This document shows, in pieces, positions 32,540 through 41,099 of a stretch of DNA of 64,000 nucleotides (its first letter is position 1; the number at the start of each line of letters is the position of its first letter). The stretch lies in the NCBI RefSeq assembly GCF_019431375.1, contig NZ_CP080267.1:2917933-2981932 (forward strand), in the 5' to 3' direction. The notes below the pieces were generated by a model. That model did no database searches. It had not been told where the DNA came from and saw only the letters and a list, made by a program, of their open reading frames with translations. The position numbers and the translations under genes are program-made. The DNA comes from Alcanivorax sp. (GTDB lineage: Bacteria > Pseudomonadota > Gammaproteobacteria > Pseudomonadales > Alcanivoracaceae).

Positions 32540-33187
32540 TCAGCCCAGCAGAAAAGTATTCTCATAAAGCGCGGTCAGCCCCCGTTCCCGGAAGACCGGT
32601 TCATGGTCGAGAATCATTTTTCTGGAAAGTAGCGCTATGCTGTAGTCGTTCTCATAGAGGTTTCTTACCTGCGGTTCACCCACAGAAAACGGCGGGCCAT
32701 CCATCTGCTGTTGATCATATTCCAGGGTGATAAGTAACTGCGGTGCCTTGTCGGTCAGTGTCAGTAGATGGCGAGCATAACGTTCGCGCATGGTATCCGG
32801 CAGGGCGATCAGGGCGGCGCGGTCGTAGATGGCATCCACTGCTCCCAGAACATCGGGCTGCAACAGAAAGATATCGCCTTGAAAGACGGTGAGATCGCCA
32901 TGCTGGTAACGCTTGCCGCCTTGCCAGTCGGTGATGATCGGCTGGTGATTCAATGAGGCGAACAGATCGGTGACGGCTTTATCGGATAACTCCGCACCGA
33001 TCACGCGATAGCCTTGTTCCAGCAGATAGCCGATATCCAGCGTCTTGCCGCACAGGGGAAGAAAGACGGTCTGGCCGGCTTTCAACGGCAGGTCGCCGAG
33101 GTAACGTTGCAGTAGTGGATGGACTTGCGGAAGGTGAAAGCCCAGCTCCGAGTTGTGCCATTTCTGATGCCAGAATTCCGGGTTCAT
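32540..33187 (-). CDS. tpm: Thiopurine S-methyltransferase
   Basis: This 215-residue protein starts MNPEFWHQKWHNSELGFHL, the usual bacterial TPMT opening. The SAM site region VFLPLCGKTLDIGYLLEQG and the later IYDRAALIALPDTMRERYA helix are family signatures. Known bacterial members methylate thiopurines and also selenium and tellurium compounds to volatile forms. The ATG at 33187 was preferred to an in-frame start at 33220. It is divergent from the LURP-one-like gene, 100 bases apart. Confidence 0.93.
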   Translation of the reverse strand: MNPEFWHQKWHNSELGFHLPQVHPLLQRYLGDLPLKAGQTVFLPLCGKTLDIGYLLEQGYRVIGAELSDKAVTDLFASLNHQPIITDWQGGKRYQHGDLTVFQGDIFLLQPDVLGAVDAIYDRAALIALPDTMRERYARHLLTLTDKAPQLLITLEYDQQQMDGPPFSVGEPQVRNLYENDYSIALLSRKMILDHEPVFRERGLTALYENTFLLG

Positions 33188-33287
33188 GGGGCCGCCTGTT
33201 GGTGAACTTGTGCCTTCCACGGCGGGAAGGCTTGTGATCGCTTCTTGCGCTGGTAGGGTAGCTTCTTTTGCTCAGGGAAGGCAGACC

Positions 33288-33884
33288 ATGACTCATGCAA
33301 TACGTTTTCAGCATCGCCGTTACACCATTCGACGAAAATTCTTCCGGCTCTTCGGTGATGCCTTTCATCTTTATACGGATACCGGCGAGCTGGCGTTATA
33401 TTCCAACATGAAGCGCTTCCGCATCCGCGAAGATATCCGCCTGTATGCGGATGACAGTCAGGAACAGGAACTACTGCGTATCTCCACCCGCAGTATTTTC
33501 GATTTTGCCGGTGCCTATGACGTGCATGACTCACAGAATAATGAGCATGTGGGCACCTTGCGCAGGGCGGGATTCAAGTCGTCTTTTCTACGCGACCACT
33601 GGACCTTTCTGGATAACGAGGGCCAGGAAATCGGCACGCTGGAGGAAGACTCTATGCTCAAGGCGCTGGTGCGTCGTTATATCGAAGTGCTGGCGTTTTT
33701 CTTTCCGCAGCACTACCACGTCACCATGGGCGACACGCCGGTGGCGGAATACCGTCAGCGGTTTAATCCCTTCATCCTGAAACTGGATGTGGATTTCAGC
33801 GCCGACCGTGACGGCCGGCTGGACAAGCGCCTGGGGATTGCTGCCGGGGTGCTGTTGTCGGCTATTGAAGGGCGGCAGGAGTAA
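33288..33884 (+). CDS. LURP-one-related (tubby-like fold) protein
   Basis: This 198-residue protein has the pattern of LURP-one/scramblase-like domains: short beta strands with YTIRRKFFRLFGDAFHLYT, FRIREDIRLYADD, ELLRISTRSIFDFAGAYDV and LRRAGFKSSFLRDHW. The function in bacteria is unknown; tubby-like folds often bind lipids. The ATG at 33288 follows AGGGAAGG; the frame extends upstream but overlaps tpm. The call is from pattern memory. Confidence 0.72.
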   Translation: MTHAIRFQHRRYTIRRKFFRLFGDAFHLYTDTGELALYSNMKRFRIREDIRLYADDSQEQELLRISTRSIFDFAGAYDVHDSQNNEHVGTLRRAGFKSSFLRDHWTFLDNEGQEIGTLEEDSMLKALVRRYIEVLAFFFPQHYHVTMGDTPVAEYRQRFNPFILKLDVDFSADRDGRLDKRLGIAAGVLLSAIEGRQE

Positions 33885-33930
33885 AAAGATTCATCGCGGC
33901 TTAGAGGGAACGGAAGCGATCACCAACCGC

Positions 33931-34011
33931 GTAGGGTGCACTGAGCCTAAGGCGAACTGCACCGATTCGGCGTTTGATGGTGCAGTTCGCCTTAGGCTCA
34001 GTGCACCCTAC
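33931..34011. repeat. Perfect 33-base inverted repeat
   Basis: The arms 33931-33963 and 33979-34011 are exact reverse complements around a 15-base loop. The ends GTAGGGTGCACTGAGCC / GGCTCAGTGCACCCTAC recall other REP-like elements here in having a GTAGG end, but the rest is different. It is followed by a terminator at 34042-34076. No transposase is nearby. Confidence 0.9.
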
Positions 34012-34041
34012 GTTTTGAAAGCCGTGGGAATTTGCGGCCAT

Positions 34042-34076
34042 AAAAAAATCCCGGACAGGCGTTTCCCGTCCGGGAT
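34042..34076 (-). terminator. Terminator of the VIT/vWA gene
   Basis: The stem ATCCCGGAC / GTCCGGGAT with an 11-base loop is followed on the minus strand by TTTTTTTA. It starts 22 bases after the stop of the gene ending at 34098. Confidence 0.88.
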
Positions 34077-34097
34077 GGCGTGCTGTGATTGAGGGAA

Positions 34098-36170
34098 TCA
34101 GTGGCGGCGTCGCAGTCCGCCGCCAACCAGCAGGATCAGGAAGGGCAGTAGCGCGCCGATGCTGAAGGCGCCGCCACCTCCACCGCTGTAAGACGGCCGG
34201 TTGCTGGTGTACATGGGCTGGGCAGTGTCCACGCGGTTGCTGGCAGGGGCGTTGGCCTGGCGTTGTTCCTTGGCCAGTTTTTCGATTTGCCGGCGTTTGG
34301 CGTTGCGACGTTCGATACCGTATTCCTCGAAGACTTCATCGCGCAGTACCACCATGGAGGTGTAGTTGGTGACCAGGCCGTATTCCAGGCCCAGGTCGAC
34401 GATGCCCTGCTGCAGGTCCTTTTCCTCACCGAAATAATTAATTTCCCGCTGCATGTCCTGGATGGTGGCATAGGCCCACAGTCGTTCCAGCTCCGGGTTG
34501 TCGCCGCCACTGGCGGGAAAGTTGAAACGGGTTTTGTATTGCTTGTCCTGACCGGCCACGTTGGCGCGCAGGGTGACTTTCGCCGGGCCGTCGCCCCAGT
34601 AATGGCCGAGGAGCACGATCTGGCGACCGTGGTAGATGCTGCCGATGCGCTGCGGTTGCAGATCGGCGGTGCGTACCCCGTCGATATCGATCGCCACATC
34701 GTTCATGGCCTGGTGGGTGAGCTTGGCGGTGGCGTTGAGAATCTGTCCGGCGATGTCATCGCTGTTGGAAACGCTGATGGCAAAGCCGTTGCTGGCGTCG
34801 GTCATGGCACTGAGCATGGGGCGGTTGGCACTGTTGCCCATGACAAAGGTGAACAGGCGAACGTCGTGGCTTTCCAGCAGATCGATAAAATCCTTCTGTT
34901 TGGTCTTGCCCACGTTGGCCACGCCATCGGTAACCAGCACGATGCCGGTGGGGCGGTCTGCATCAAGGGGATTGAGGGCCAGGCTCAGGCCGCCGAACAG
35001 GTTGGTGCCGCCGCGGGGTTTCAGCTGCATCAGTGTTTCCGTGTAGTGACGAATGCTGTCCGGGGTAGCGTCGACAAAACCGCTGGTGATTTCTTCGGCG
35101 CGATCATCAAACAGCACGATACGGAAACGGTCGCCGCCGCGCAGTTTGCCCAGGGCCTGGCTGACGCCGTCGGCCAGGGTGGCCAGCTTGGCACTCATGG
35201 AGCCGGAAATATCCAGCACGAACACCCAGTCGCTGCCGGTGGTGATCGGTGGCAGATCGTCACCGGGGGTAATGCTGAGCATGAAGGTGCCGCGGTCTTT
35301 CCCCGGCGCCTTGTAGGCCACCAGGTCTACGCTGCCGGGCAGGTCCTGCTGGTGGCGCCAGTAGACGACGATGTCCTGGTCCAGGGTAAAGGCGTTGGCC
35401 GGCTGGCCATTGGTGGTCGGTGGCGCGAAATTGGCGCTTTCGCTATTTTCGTCTTCCTCACTGGTAGCGGTGCGGTTATCCAGTGTTACCTGCCATTGCT
35501 GTGGGCCCAGTTGCTGGATCTGTGCCTGGGGGTGCTTGGGCAGGCGCAGGGCATCCACCGGGTAGCCACTGCGCAGGTTCAGGGTAAAGCTGAAGTGTTC
35601 TTCCACGCTGTCATTGGCGGTCCAGAACGCCAGCTTCTTTTCGTCCACGCCGCCCTCTTCCAGGGGGTACACATAGCGGCCGATGCCGGTGTCCACAAAG
35701 GCCGGCTGCATATAGACCAGCCGTACCCGGGTTTCCTGGCCGGCGCGTACCGGTTGCACCAGTACATCAAAGGCCTTGTAGCTGTCCTTCTCGGTGAGGC
35801 CCGCCTCGCGGCCGGCGGCCTTTTCCTTTTCGTAGACCTGACGGGCCTGCTGTTTTTCCAGCACTTCACCGATCACTGGCTTGCCGTCGATCCACACGGT
35901 GAACTCGGCCACGGTGCCGCGCTCGGGGACCGGGAAGCGGTAGTAGGCTTCCAGGTCCTGGTCATTGGGATTGTGGAAGACCTGCTCCACTTCGGTGATG
36001 GCGTAGCCGTCTTCCACATCCACGGTGACATGCTGTTCGCGGATCTGTAATGGCGGCAGGCTGCTATTGGCCGGGGTCATTAATCCGGCGGCCAACGCCG
36101 GGGTGGTGATGCTTCCAAGCAGCAGGACCAGGCCGGCAAACAAACGGGTGAATCCGTTCCTGAAACCCAT
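34098..36170 (-). CDS. VIT/vWA-domain surface protein with GlyGly-CTERM-like tail
   Basis: This 690-residue protein has a signal peptide (1-27, ending PALA) and an N-terminal VIT domain (about 40-170, with VEQVFHNPNDQDLEAYYRFP). A vWA domain (about 315-490) has the metal-site motif DISGSMSAK, and LVTDGVANVGK follows. The C-terminus is a Gly/Ser linker, SYSGGGGG, then a hydrophobic helix and RRRH, the layout of GlyGly-CTERM signals processed by rhombosortase. The body matches proteins called marine proteobacterial sortase target protein. Those normally carry LPxTG, which I do not see here. No sortase or rhombosortase gene is in the window. The ribosome site is AAGGAG. Confidence 0.9.
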   Translation of the reverse strand: MGFRNGFTRLFAGLVLLLGSITTPALAAGLMTPANSSLPPLQIREQHVTVDVEDGYAITEVEQVFHNPNDQDLEAYYRFPVPERGTVAEFTVWIDGKPVIGEVLEKQQARQVYEKEKAAGREAGLTEKDSYKAFDVLVQPVRAGQETRVRLVYMQPAFVDTGIGRYVYPLEEGGVDEKKLAFWTANDSVEEHFSFTLNLRSGYPVDALRLPKHPQAQIQQLGPQQWQVTLDNRTATSEEDENSESANFAPPTTNGQPANAFTLDQDIVVYWRHQQDLPGSVDLVAYKAPGKDRGTFMLSITPGDDLPPITTGSDWVFVLDISGSMSAKLATLADGVSQALGKLRGGDRFRIVLFDDRAEEITSGFVDATPDSIRHYTETLMQLKPRGGTNLFGGLSLALNPLDADRPTGIVLVTDGVANVGKTKQKDFIDLLESHDVRLFTFVMGNSANRPMLSAMTDASNGFAISVSNSDDIAGQILNATAKLTHQAMNDVAIDIDGVRTADLQPQRIGSIYHGRQIVLLGHYWGDGPAKVTLRANVAGQDKQYKTRFNFPASGGDNPELERLWAYATIQDMQREINYFGEEKDLQQGIVDLGLEYGLVTNYTSMVVLRDEVFEEYGIERRNAKRRQIEKLAKEQRQANAPASNRVDTAQPMYTSNRPSYSGGGGGAFSIGALLPFLILLVGGGLRRRH

Positions 36171-36544
36171 GATGGTTCTCCTTGTTATTGATCACGGGAA
36201 CAGTTGTAGATCATCGGACATGAATTGTTAAACGGTGTTCATTAACAATTCATGTCCCGGGGTGTTCAATAGGAAATGCTGGCCTGTGCCCTGGTATGCC
36301 CAGCAACAAGATGCGGTTTCACAGGCCTATTTTTCATAGGGTTTTATCGCTTTTAGGGTGTGCTTTGCTGCGTCTGGTTCGAATTTGTTGTGGTTGTGAA
36401 AAACCGGGATGCAGGCGGCAGATGTTGCGCGCTTAATAGGGGTCTTCAGGACCGTTGGTGCTTTTATCCCTGTGCTCACTCTGGTCCGCTTTGTTCGCGC
36501 GTTGCGATCGTCTTGGGAAACTGACCTGTCCCTGGAGGTGCAAC
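36171..36544. promoter_or_regulatory. Divergent intergenic region with a perfect palindrome
   Basis: This 374-base gap lies between the VIT/vWA gene (minus) and the choice-of-anchor P gene (plus). It contains the 16-base inverted repeat at 36216-36257, in the leader or promoter of the VIT/vWA gene. No other gene was recognised; short frames on both strands look random. Confidence 0.5.
36216..36257. promoter_or_regulatory. 16-base perfect inverted repeat upstream of the VIT/vWA gene
   Basis: GGACATGAATTGTTAA (36216-36231) and TTAACAATTCATGTCC (36242-36257) are exact reverse complements separated by 10 bases. It lies 46 bases upstream of the ATG at 36170. It could be an operator for a dimeric regulator or a hairpin in the mRNA leader. 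It has no T-run of a terminator. Confidence 0.7.
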
Positions 36545-37690
36545 ATGCGACGCTCACTATTGCTCTATTATTGCCGACGGTTTCTTCCTGTTCTCACAGC
36601 CTGCTTGCTATTGGTACCCGCCGTGGAAGCCAAGGGGCCGCCACCGGGCAAAGGCGGCGGTGGTGGTGGGGGTTCGGTCACCACCACCTACAGTGGTGAG
36701 GCCACGGCCGTGGATATCACCCTGAAAACGTTTCTGCTCGGGGAGACCCGGGTTGTCCTCAACAATACCGGCATGCTGGATGCCAGTGGCGGCATGCGGG
36801 AGAAAGGCATCAGTGCGGTGGCGGAGACCGGCCTGGTCAATGTCGGGGCTGATATTCTTTCTGCTTCAGTGGTTGGCAGCGGTGACATGACACATGCCCA
36901 GTCCACGGTGGTGGGGCTGGATGTGTCGGTACTTGGGCTGTTGACGGTATCGGCCGCGGTGCTGGAGGCTCAGGCGCAAACCCTTTGTACTGATCAGGGC
37001 GTGGTGACGTCCGGGTCGTCGCGGCTGGTGGGCTTACGCATCAATGGCTACGACATTCAGGTATCCGGGCACCCCAACCAGACCGTGGAGATTCCCGGAC
37101 TGGCCAGTGTGATCATCAACGAACAGATCGTTGATCAGAACACGATTGTTACCAATGCCCTGCATATCACCTTGCTGGATAACCATCTGCTTTACGGTGC
37201 CCTCAGTGCGGATGTGGTGATCAGCCACGCTCGCGCCGGTATTACTTGCGGCGATACGTTTGTCTGCCCGGTGAAGGATTTCGTCACCGGGGGCGGTCAG
37301 CTGGATGTGGCCGGCGGCAGATTGTCGTTCGGTATGGTGGGTGGTCTGAAAGCTAACGGCCTGAGCGGTCATTTCAATGGCGTTGACCATCGCAGCGGCG
37401 GCCCGCATATCCGTGCTCACGAGTTGAGTGATTATGTGCTGGTGGATGCCCTGACCCGGCGCCTGGACTATGTCTGCGATGGCACGGGTAACAGTCTGTG
37501 CCGGGTTACCGTTACCGACGCGGGTGAGCCGGGCAGAGCGGATTACTTCGCTATCATGTCCGGTGGATACGCCGAATCGGGGCTGTTGTCACGGGGCAAT
37601 CTGCAACTGCACAAGCCAGGTCAGTGCGCCGTCGATGATGGCGGTGGCAAGGGCGGCGGAAACGGCGGAGGTAAAGGCAAGAAGAAATGA
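36545..37690 (+). CDS. Exported choice-of-anchor P / post-COAP-like protein
   Basis: This 381-residue protein has a signal peptide (about 10-30, ending VEA), then a Pro/Gly-rich segment (GPPPGKGGGGGGG). The choice-of-anchor P-like region includes VTNALHITLLDN and LSADVVISHARAG. A second domain, VKDFVTGGGQLDVAGG...DHRSGGPHI...VTVTDAGEPGRADYFAI...GNLQLHKPGQ, fits the post-COAP-1 pattern. The C-terminus is GGGKGGGNGGGKGKKK. The ATG at 36545 has GGAGG at 6 bases. It is probably secreted or surface-located; the function is unknown. Family names are from memory of similar sequences. Confidence 0.78.
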   Translation: MRRSLLLYYCRRFLPVLTACLLLVPAVEAKGPPPGKGGGGGGGSVTTTYSGEATAVDITLKTFLLGETRVVLNNTGMLDASGGMREKGISAVAETGLVNVGADILSASVVGSGDMTHAQSTVVGLDVSVLGLLTVSAAVLEAQAQTLCTDQGVVTSGSSRLVGLRINGYDIQVSGHPNQTVEIPGLASVIINEQIVDQNTIVTNALHITLLDNHLLYGALSADVVISHARAGITCGDTFVCPVKDFVTGGGQLDVAGGRLSFGMVGGLKANGLSGHFNGVDHRSGGPHIRAHELSDYVLVDALTRRLDYVCDGTGNSLCRVTVTDAGEPGRADYFAIMSGGYAESGLLSRGNLQLHKPGQCAVDDGGGKGGGNGGGKGKKK

Positions 37691-37695
37691 CGACT

Positions 37696-37727
37696 GGCAC
37701 GGTTCCGGTCATCACCGGAGCCGTGCT
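37696..37727. terminator. Hairpin between convergent genes
   Basis: GGCACGGTTCCGGT / ACCGGAGCCGTGCT pair with two mismatches around CATC, 6 bases after the plus-strand stop. It overlaps the stop codon of the next minus-strand gene. No T-run. Confidence 0.5.
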
Positions 37728-38109
37728 ATTCCGCAATGATCATCAAGGTGAATTCCCCTTCTTCCTGAGCGGCCTGCTTGCCGTTGCGTAGCAGCAGGGA
37801 AGCAGATTCACCATGACAATCCGGGGTGTCGCTGGCGGGGATAAAATCAGCTTGTGCCTGGCTGATCCGGCCTGCGCCATCGCGGACCTGCAACGAATAA
37901 TCCATGCTGCGCGGCCCTCGCAGGCAGAGCTGGTCTGCCCGGTATTGCCGTGATTCTGTGGCCTGCAACTGTGACAGGCCTTCTACCTTGAACGACGGCG
38001 GGATAATCAGCGTGATTGTCGCCCTGGCCGAGTCACTGACCGAGGAAGCGAAACTGACACTTCCTGCCATCATCAGGGCAGCGATCCATGCTGCCTTTGC
38101 CTTAAACAT
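37726..38109 (-). CDS. Exported protein of unknown function
   Basis: This 127-residue protein has a signal peptide (MFKAKAAWIAALMMAGSVSFA) and a mature part of about 105 residues with two cysteines (QLCLRGPRS and DTPDCHG). The terms ITLIIPPSFKVEG and YSLQVRDGAGR suggest a small beta-sandwich. The first of two adjacent ATGs is too close to the GGGAGGA site, so the second (38109) is taken. Not recognised. Confidence 0.7.
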   Translation of the reverse strand: MFKAKAAWIAALMMAGSVSFASSVSDSARATITLIIPPSFKVEGLSQLQATESRQYRADQLCLRGPRSMDYSLQVRDGAGRISQAQADFIPASDTPDCHGESASLLLRNGKQAAQEEGEFTLMIIAE

Positions 38110-38112
38110 CAT

Positions 38113-38550
38113 TCCTCCCGGAAGGAACTACGTCACACCTTCCATGATTCATGGTGGCGCTTTTTTGACCGCACTTACTAGCGCAAAGTGACTGAGTGGT
38201 TTTGTTTTGAGTTCTATAGAACGGCGTTCAGTCTGTATTTGTAGTTGTTTTCAGCAATGAAAACAGGCATATGCGATACCGGTATGACGTACGGCTACCG
38301 TTTATCGTCCGATTAGTGGTTATAAAAGCAGCGATGAAAAGTGTCGGCGATGGTGGTTTTGATGGGAATTGCGGTGCTATCTGTAACTTGCAGCCAGGCC
38401 TGTGAGGATTTTGTAAATAGCGGTGTAATCCATGTCTTACGTTCACTGGCGTCATTGTCTTACCCGGCATTGCCGGGATACGTACGGCGGTTCTTTGCCA
38501 ACCTGCTACATTCCTCCCCCGCTGATGAATTGACGGATAGGGTACTAAGG
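38113..38550. other. Intergenic region upstream of the lipoprotein gene
   Basis: This 438-base AT-rich gap contains the perfect 12-base palindrome GTTCTATAGAAC at about 38211-38222. An in-frame extension of the downstream gene to 38341 lacks a ribosome site, and its sequence does not look like a signal peptide. No gene was recognised. Confidence 0.45.
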
Positions 38551-39702
38551 ATGGATTGCAGCAGCGCGGTAAAGAATAGCTACCTGGTATTGATGACTAG
38601 CCTGATGGCCGCCTGTGGTGGCGGCGGAGGAAGTAGTGAGGCAGGCCCGTCAAATTCGCCTGATAACAACAATGACAATGGCAACAACGAGATAGTGGCA
38701 CTGGAAAGAGTGGCCGCTGCCAGTTTTGGTAGTGAAGAGGATGTTGTGCTGTTGGCCCCCGGGTCCTTGATGGATGAAACCCATTTGCCGCTGAGCCGTA
38801 TGGCTCTCAATCTGAATGAGGCCCTGAACGTGGATATGACAGGGGCCGACCGGGATGATCAGAGCCAAGCCTGTGAAGGCGGTGGTGAACATGTGGTAAC
38901 CGACCGTTCTGACGACGATGTGGCTTCGCCTTTTTCGGGCGCGTTGCATGATGTGATCGAAAGTGATGACCGAAACTGTTTTTCCAGCGACACAGTCGCA
39001 GGGTCAGGCAGAGCTGACGGTGTACGCCGTATTGGTTATCCGGTTTCCGGAATCGGTGGCGGGAATTTTTTTGCTGAAACCGATTTCATTGGGTTTGAGC
39101 ATTCAGGCATGTCACTGGATTCCCCTTTTTCTGTGTCGCAATCATTCGATGATGATACGGTGATATTTTCCCGCTACTGGTATGGCTTTATCCATCTGCG
39201 CCGTGATTCAGCAGACGAAGACTACGGGAGTGCAGGTGGAGAACTGGAGCAGTATTCCGTTGTCGGCACCATGGCTATTGATGGTGACGGCAGTGGCACC
39301 GGAACCACCCAGTTAGGAAACAGTGAACAACAGCGGTTCTGGCTGGAATATGGCATAGACGGCGATATGACCTTTGAGGAAGGGCATATCGAGCGCTATC
39401 AAGGTCGTTATGGCTACTCCACCAATGTGTTGCCGGAGAGCTGTCCGCAGGGCAGTTTTCATGTGGAAACGGTTCAGGACCTGTACGTAAAGCAGGTGGC
39501 GGAGGACGAAGGGCTGCTGGATAAAGCAGACGAAGTCAGCAGCGGGTCTTTAACGATGGTGGATGATGCCGGCAACCAGGCAGCGGTCAGCTATGACGCC
39601 GGTGCTGAAACGCTCACGGTGACATTGAATGACAATGCGCCGAAAGCGTTTACCTACAGCCAGATAGAAGCCCTGATGACACAGCGCTGCGGCGGGTTTT
39701 GA
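38551..39702 (+). CDS. Putative lipoprotein of unknown function
   Basis: This 383-residue protein has a lipoprotein signal with lipobox LMAAC (cysteine near residue 22), followed by GGGGGSS and an Asn/Asp-rich linker. The mature region is acidic, with strings such as YWYGFIHLRRDSADEDYGS, and contains four or five cysteines (QACEGG, RNCFSSD, PESCPQG, QRCGGF). No family was recognised. The start at 38551 is preceded by AGGG at about 9 bases. The G-rich post-lipobox linker resembles the one in the lipoprotein at 29579. Confidence 0.72.
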   Translation: MDCSSAVKNSYLVLMTSLMAACGGGGGSSEAGPSNSPDNNNDNGNNEIVALERVAAASFGSEEDVVLLAPGSLMDETHLPLSRMALNLNEALNVDMTGADRDDQSQACEGGGEHVVTDRSDDDVASPFSGALHDVIESDDRNCFSSDTVAGSGRADGVRRIGYPVSGIGGGNFFAETDFIGFEHSGMSLDSPFSVSQSFDDDTVIFSRYWYGFIHLRRDSADEDYGSAGGELEQYSVVGTMAIDGDGSGTGTTQLGNSEQQRFWLEYGIDGDMTFEEGHIERYQGRYGYSTNVLPESCPQGSFHVETVQDLYVKQVAEDEGLLDKADEVSSGSLTMVDDAGNQAAVSYDAGAETLTVTLNDNAPKAFTYSQIEALMTQRCGGF

Positions 39703-39728
39703 AAACAGCGGCCAAGCCCGCTGTTTTC
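39701..39728. terminator. Bidirectional terminator
   Basis: The stem GAAAACAGCGG / CCGCTGTTTTC with a 6-base loop overlaps the stop of the plus-strand lipoprotein gene and faces the minus-strand membrane protein gene. T-rich on one side and A-rich on the other. Confidence 0.75.
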
Positions 39729-39737
39729 TTATCAACG

Positions 39738-40226
39738 TTATCGCTGTAATTGTTGCCGGGTCTGGTCGATCAATGCGGCAAAATCCGGTTTGGCGATGAC
39801 TGCCAATACCAGGCTGAAGATGCCGTTCAGAATGGCCAGGTGCGCATCCGCCTGCATCAGGCAGAAGGCAATCACGATCATGGCAACCGCATCGAGAAGA
39901 CCCAGCAGCAAGAACATGCTGGTCTGGACCTTGATGACGGCCTCCCCATCGGCGTTAGTCGGTGTGGTGCCTTGCAAGGGGCGCTTCGCGATGGCTGTCG
40001 GGGCCAGCAGCAGATTGCGGAGCGGTCTGGCCACCACCAACATCAGTGCCATGGCGCCAAGCGCACCCATGCGCAAGGTATCCTCGGGTAGCAGATCCAT
40101 GGGGGCCTGATACTGGCCGAACCAGATCATCAGGGCGATGGCGATACCGATCATCATGGGGGCGGCGAGCACGGTGAACCAGAGCAGGTTGAGGCGTGGC
40201 ACTGCCTGGTGGGAAGCAACGGACAT
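39738..40226 (-). CDS. Membrane protein of unknown function
   Basis: This 162-residue protein has four predicted hydrophobic segments: about 14-36, 50-68, 103-121 and 128-144. A short cytoplasmic-looking tail ends in ALIDQTRQQLQR. The third hydrophobic segment contains LLLGLLDAVAMIVIAFCLM. Not recognised. It lies upstream of the inverted element at 40247-40405 and is separated by it from yajQ on the same strand. Confidence 0.72.
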   Translation of the reverse strand: MSVASHQAVPRLNLLWFTVLAAPMMIGIAIALMIWFGQYQAPMDLLPEDTLRMGALGAMALMLVVARPLRNLLLAPTAIAKRPLQGTTPTNADGEAVIKVQTSMFLLLGLLDAVAMIVIAFCLMQADAHLAILNGIFSLVLAVIAKPDFAALIDQTRQQLQR

Positions 40227-40246
40227 GATGTCTCCTTATTATTTTA

Positions 40247-40405
40247 AACAACTAGCTTCGAGCTACTAGCTTCTAGTTAAGCGCGGGTCTGGCCCGCTAG
40301 GGCCTGAAGCGCCAGAGGCCGCGCCCCAGGTTTGGACGCGGCCTCTGGCGCTTCAAGAGAACAAGACCTGTCTCGCGTTAAAACTAGCAGCTAGAAGCTA
40401 GTGGC
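40247..40405. repeat. CTAGCTTC-word inverted element around a GC hairpin
   Basis: The left arm (about 40247-40280) is built from ACTAGCTTCGAGCTACTAGC words, and the right arm (about 40378-40405) from their complement, CTAGCAGCTAGAAGCTAG. The core is a perfect 18-base stem, GAAGCGCCAGAGGCCGCG / CGCGGCCTCTGGCGCTTC (40306-40323 and 40337-40354). This shares GGCCGCGCC with the elements at 1581 and 61931. Confidence 0.8.
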
Positions 40406-40416
40406 TCGCCACTGCT

Positions 40417-40902
40417 TCAGTCTCTGAAATTATTGAACTGCAGCGGCGTTTCGATTTTCGATTCGCGCAGCAGGGCCATCACCGCTTGCAGGTCATCACG
40501 CTTCTTGCCGTTCACGCGCACCTGGTCCCCTTGAATGGAAGCCTGCACCTTGAGTTTGCTGTCCTTGATCATCTTGACGATCTGCTTGCCGAGGGGTTGC
40601 TCGATGCCCTGGCGGAAGGTCAGTGTCAGTGAGAAGGTCTTGCCGCTGTGCTCGGGCTTTTCCGGGCGGTCGGCGCCGGCAACGCTGATGCCCTGTTTGA
40701 CTGCTGCCTTGGCAAACAGCTCTTCCAGCTGCTGCACCTGAAAGTCCGACTGGGTCTTCAGGGTCACGTCCAGGCCATTCTGCTCAATGCTGGCCTCGAC
40801 GCCACGGAAGTCAAAACGGTTGGCGAGTTCGCGGTTGGCGTTATCCACCGCGTGGCGCAGGGCCACTTCATCAATTTCAGAGACGATATCGAAAGAAGGC
40901 AT
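40417..40902 (-). CDS. yajQ: YajQ family nucleotide-binding protein
   Basis: This 161-residue protein starts MPSFDIVSEIDEVALRHAVD and contains ELANRFDFRG, both diagnostic for YajQ. It ends with ALLRESKIETPLQFNNFRD. Members bind cyclic di-GMP in Xanthomonas and Pseudomonas and act as effectors. A diguanylate cyclase gene lies 1.6 kb away in this window. The function in this organism is inferred from the family. Confidence 0.97.
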   Translation of the reverse strand: MPSFDIVSEIDEVALRHAVDNANRELANRFDFRGVEASIEQNGLDVTLKTQSDFQVQQLEELFAKAAVKQGISVAGADRPEKPEHSGKTFSLTLTFRQGIEQPLGKQIVKMIKDSKLKVQASIQGDQVRVNGKKRDDLQAVMALLRESKIETPLQFNNFRD

Positions 40903-41099
40903 GGTAAGTCCGCACGCATATTCTGTTGTAGGAAGGGGGCAATTATAGTCTTTTTTGATCCGCGAGTGGGCCCTGCGGGGTGCGCCGCCGATAGCCGCCG
41001 ATAAATTGGTACGCTTGCTTCATATGCAATAAATGCCTCAATGGTTAGAGTGTGAGCGCACACCGGAGTGTGCTTACTCAACCCTGCCAGGAGGCAAAC

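Noticed and set aside
34263..36050. 595-residue open frame antisense to the VIT/vWA gene
   Set aside because: Compositional shadow; the VIT/vWA gene has signal peptide, domains and ribosome site.
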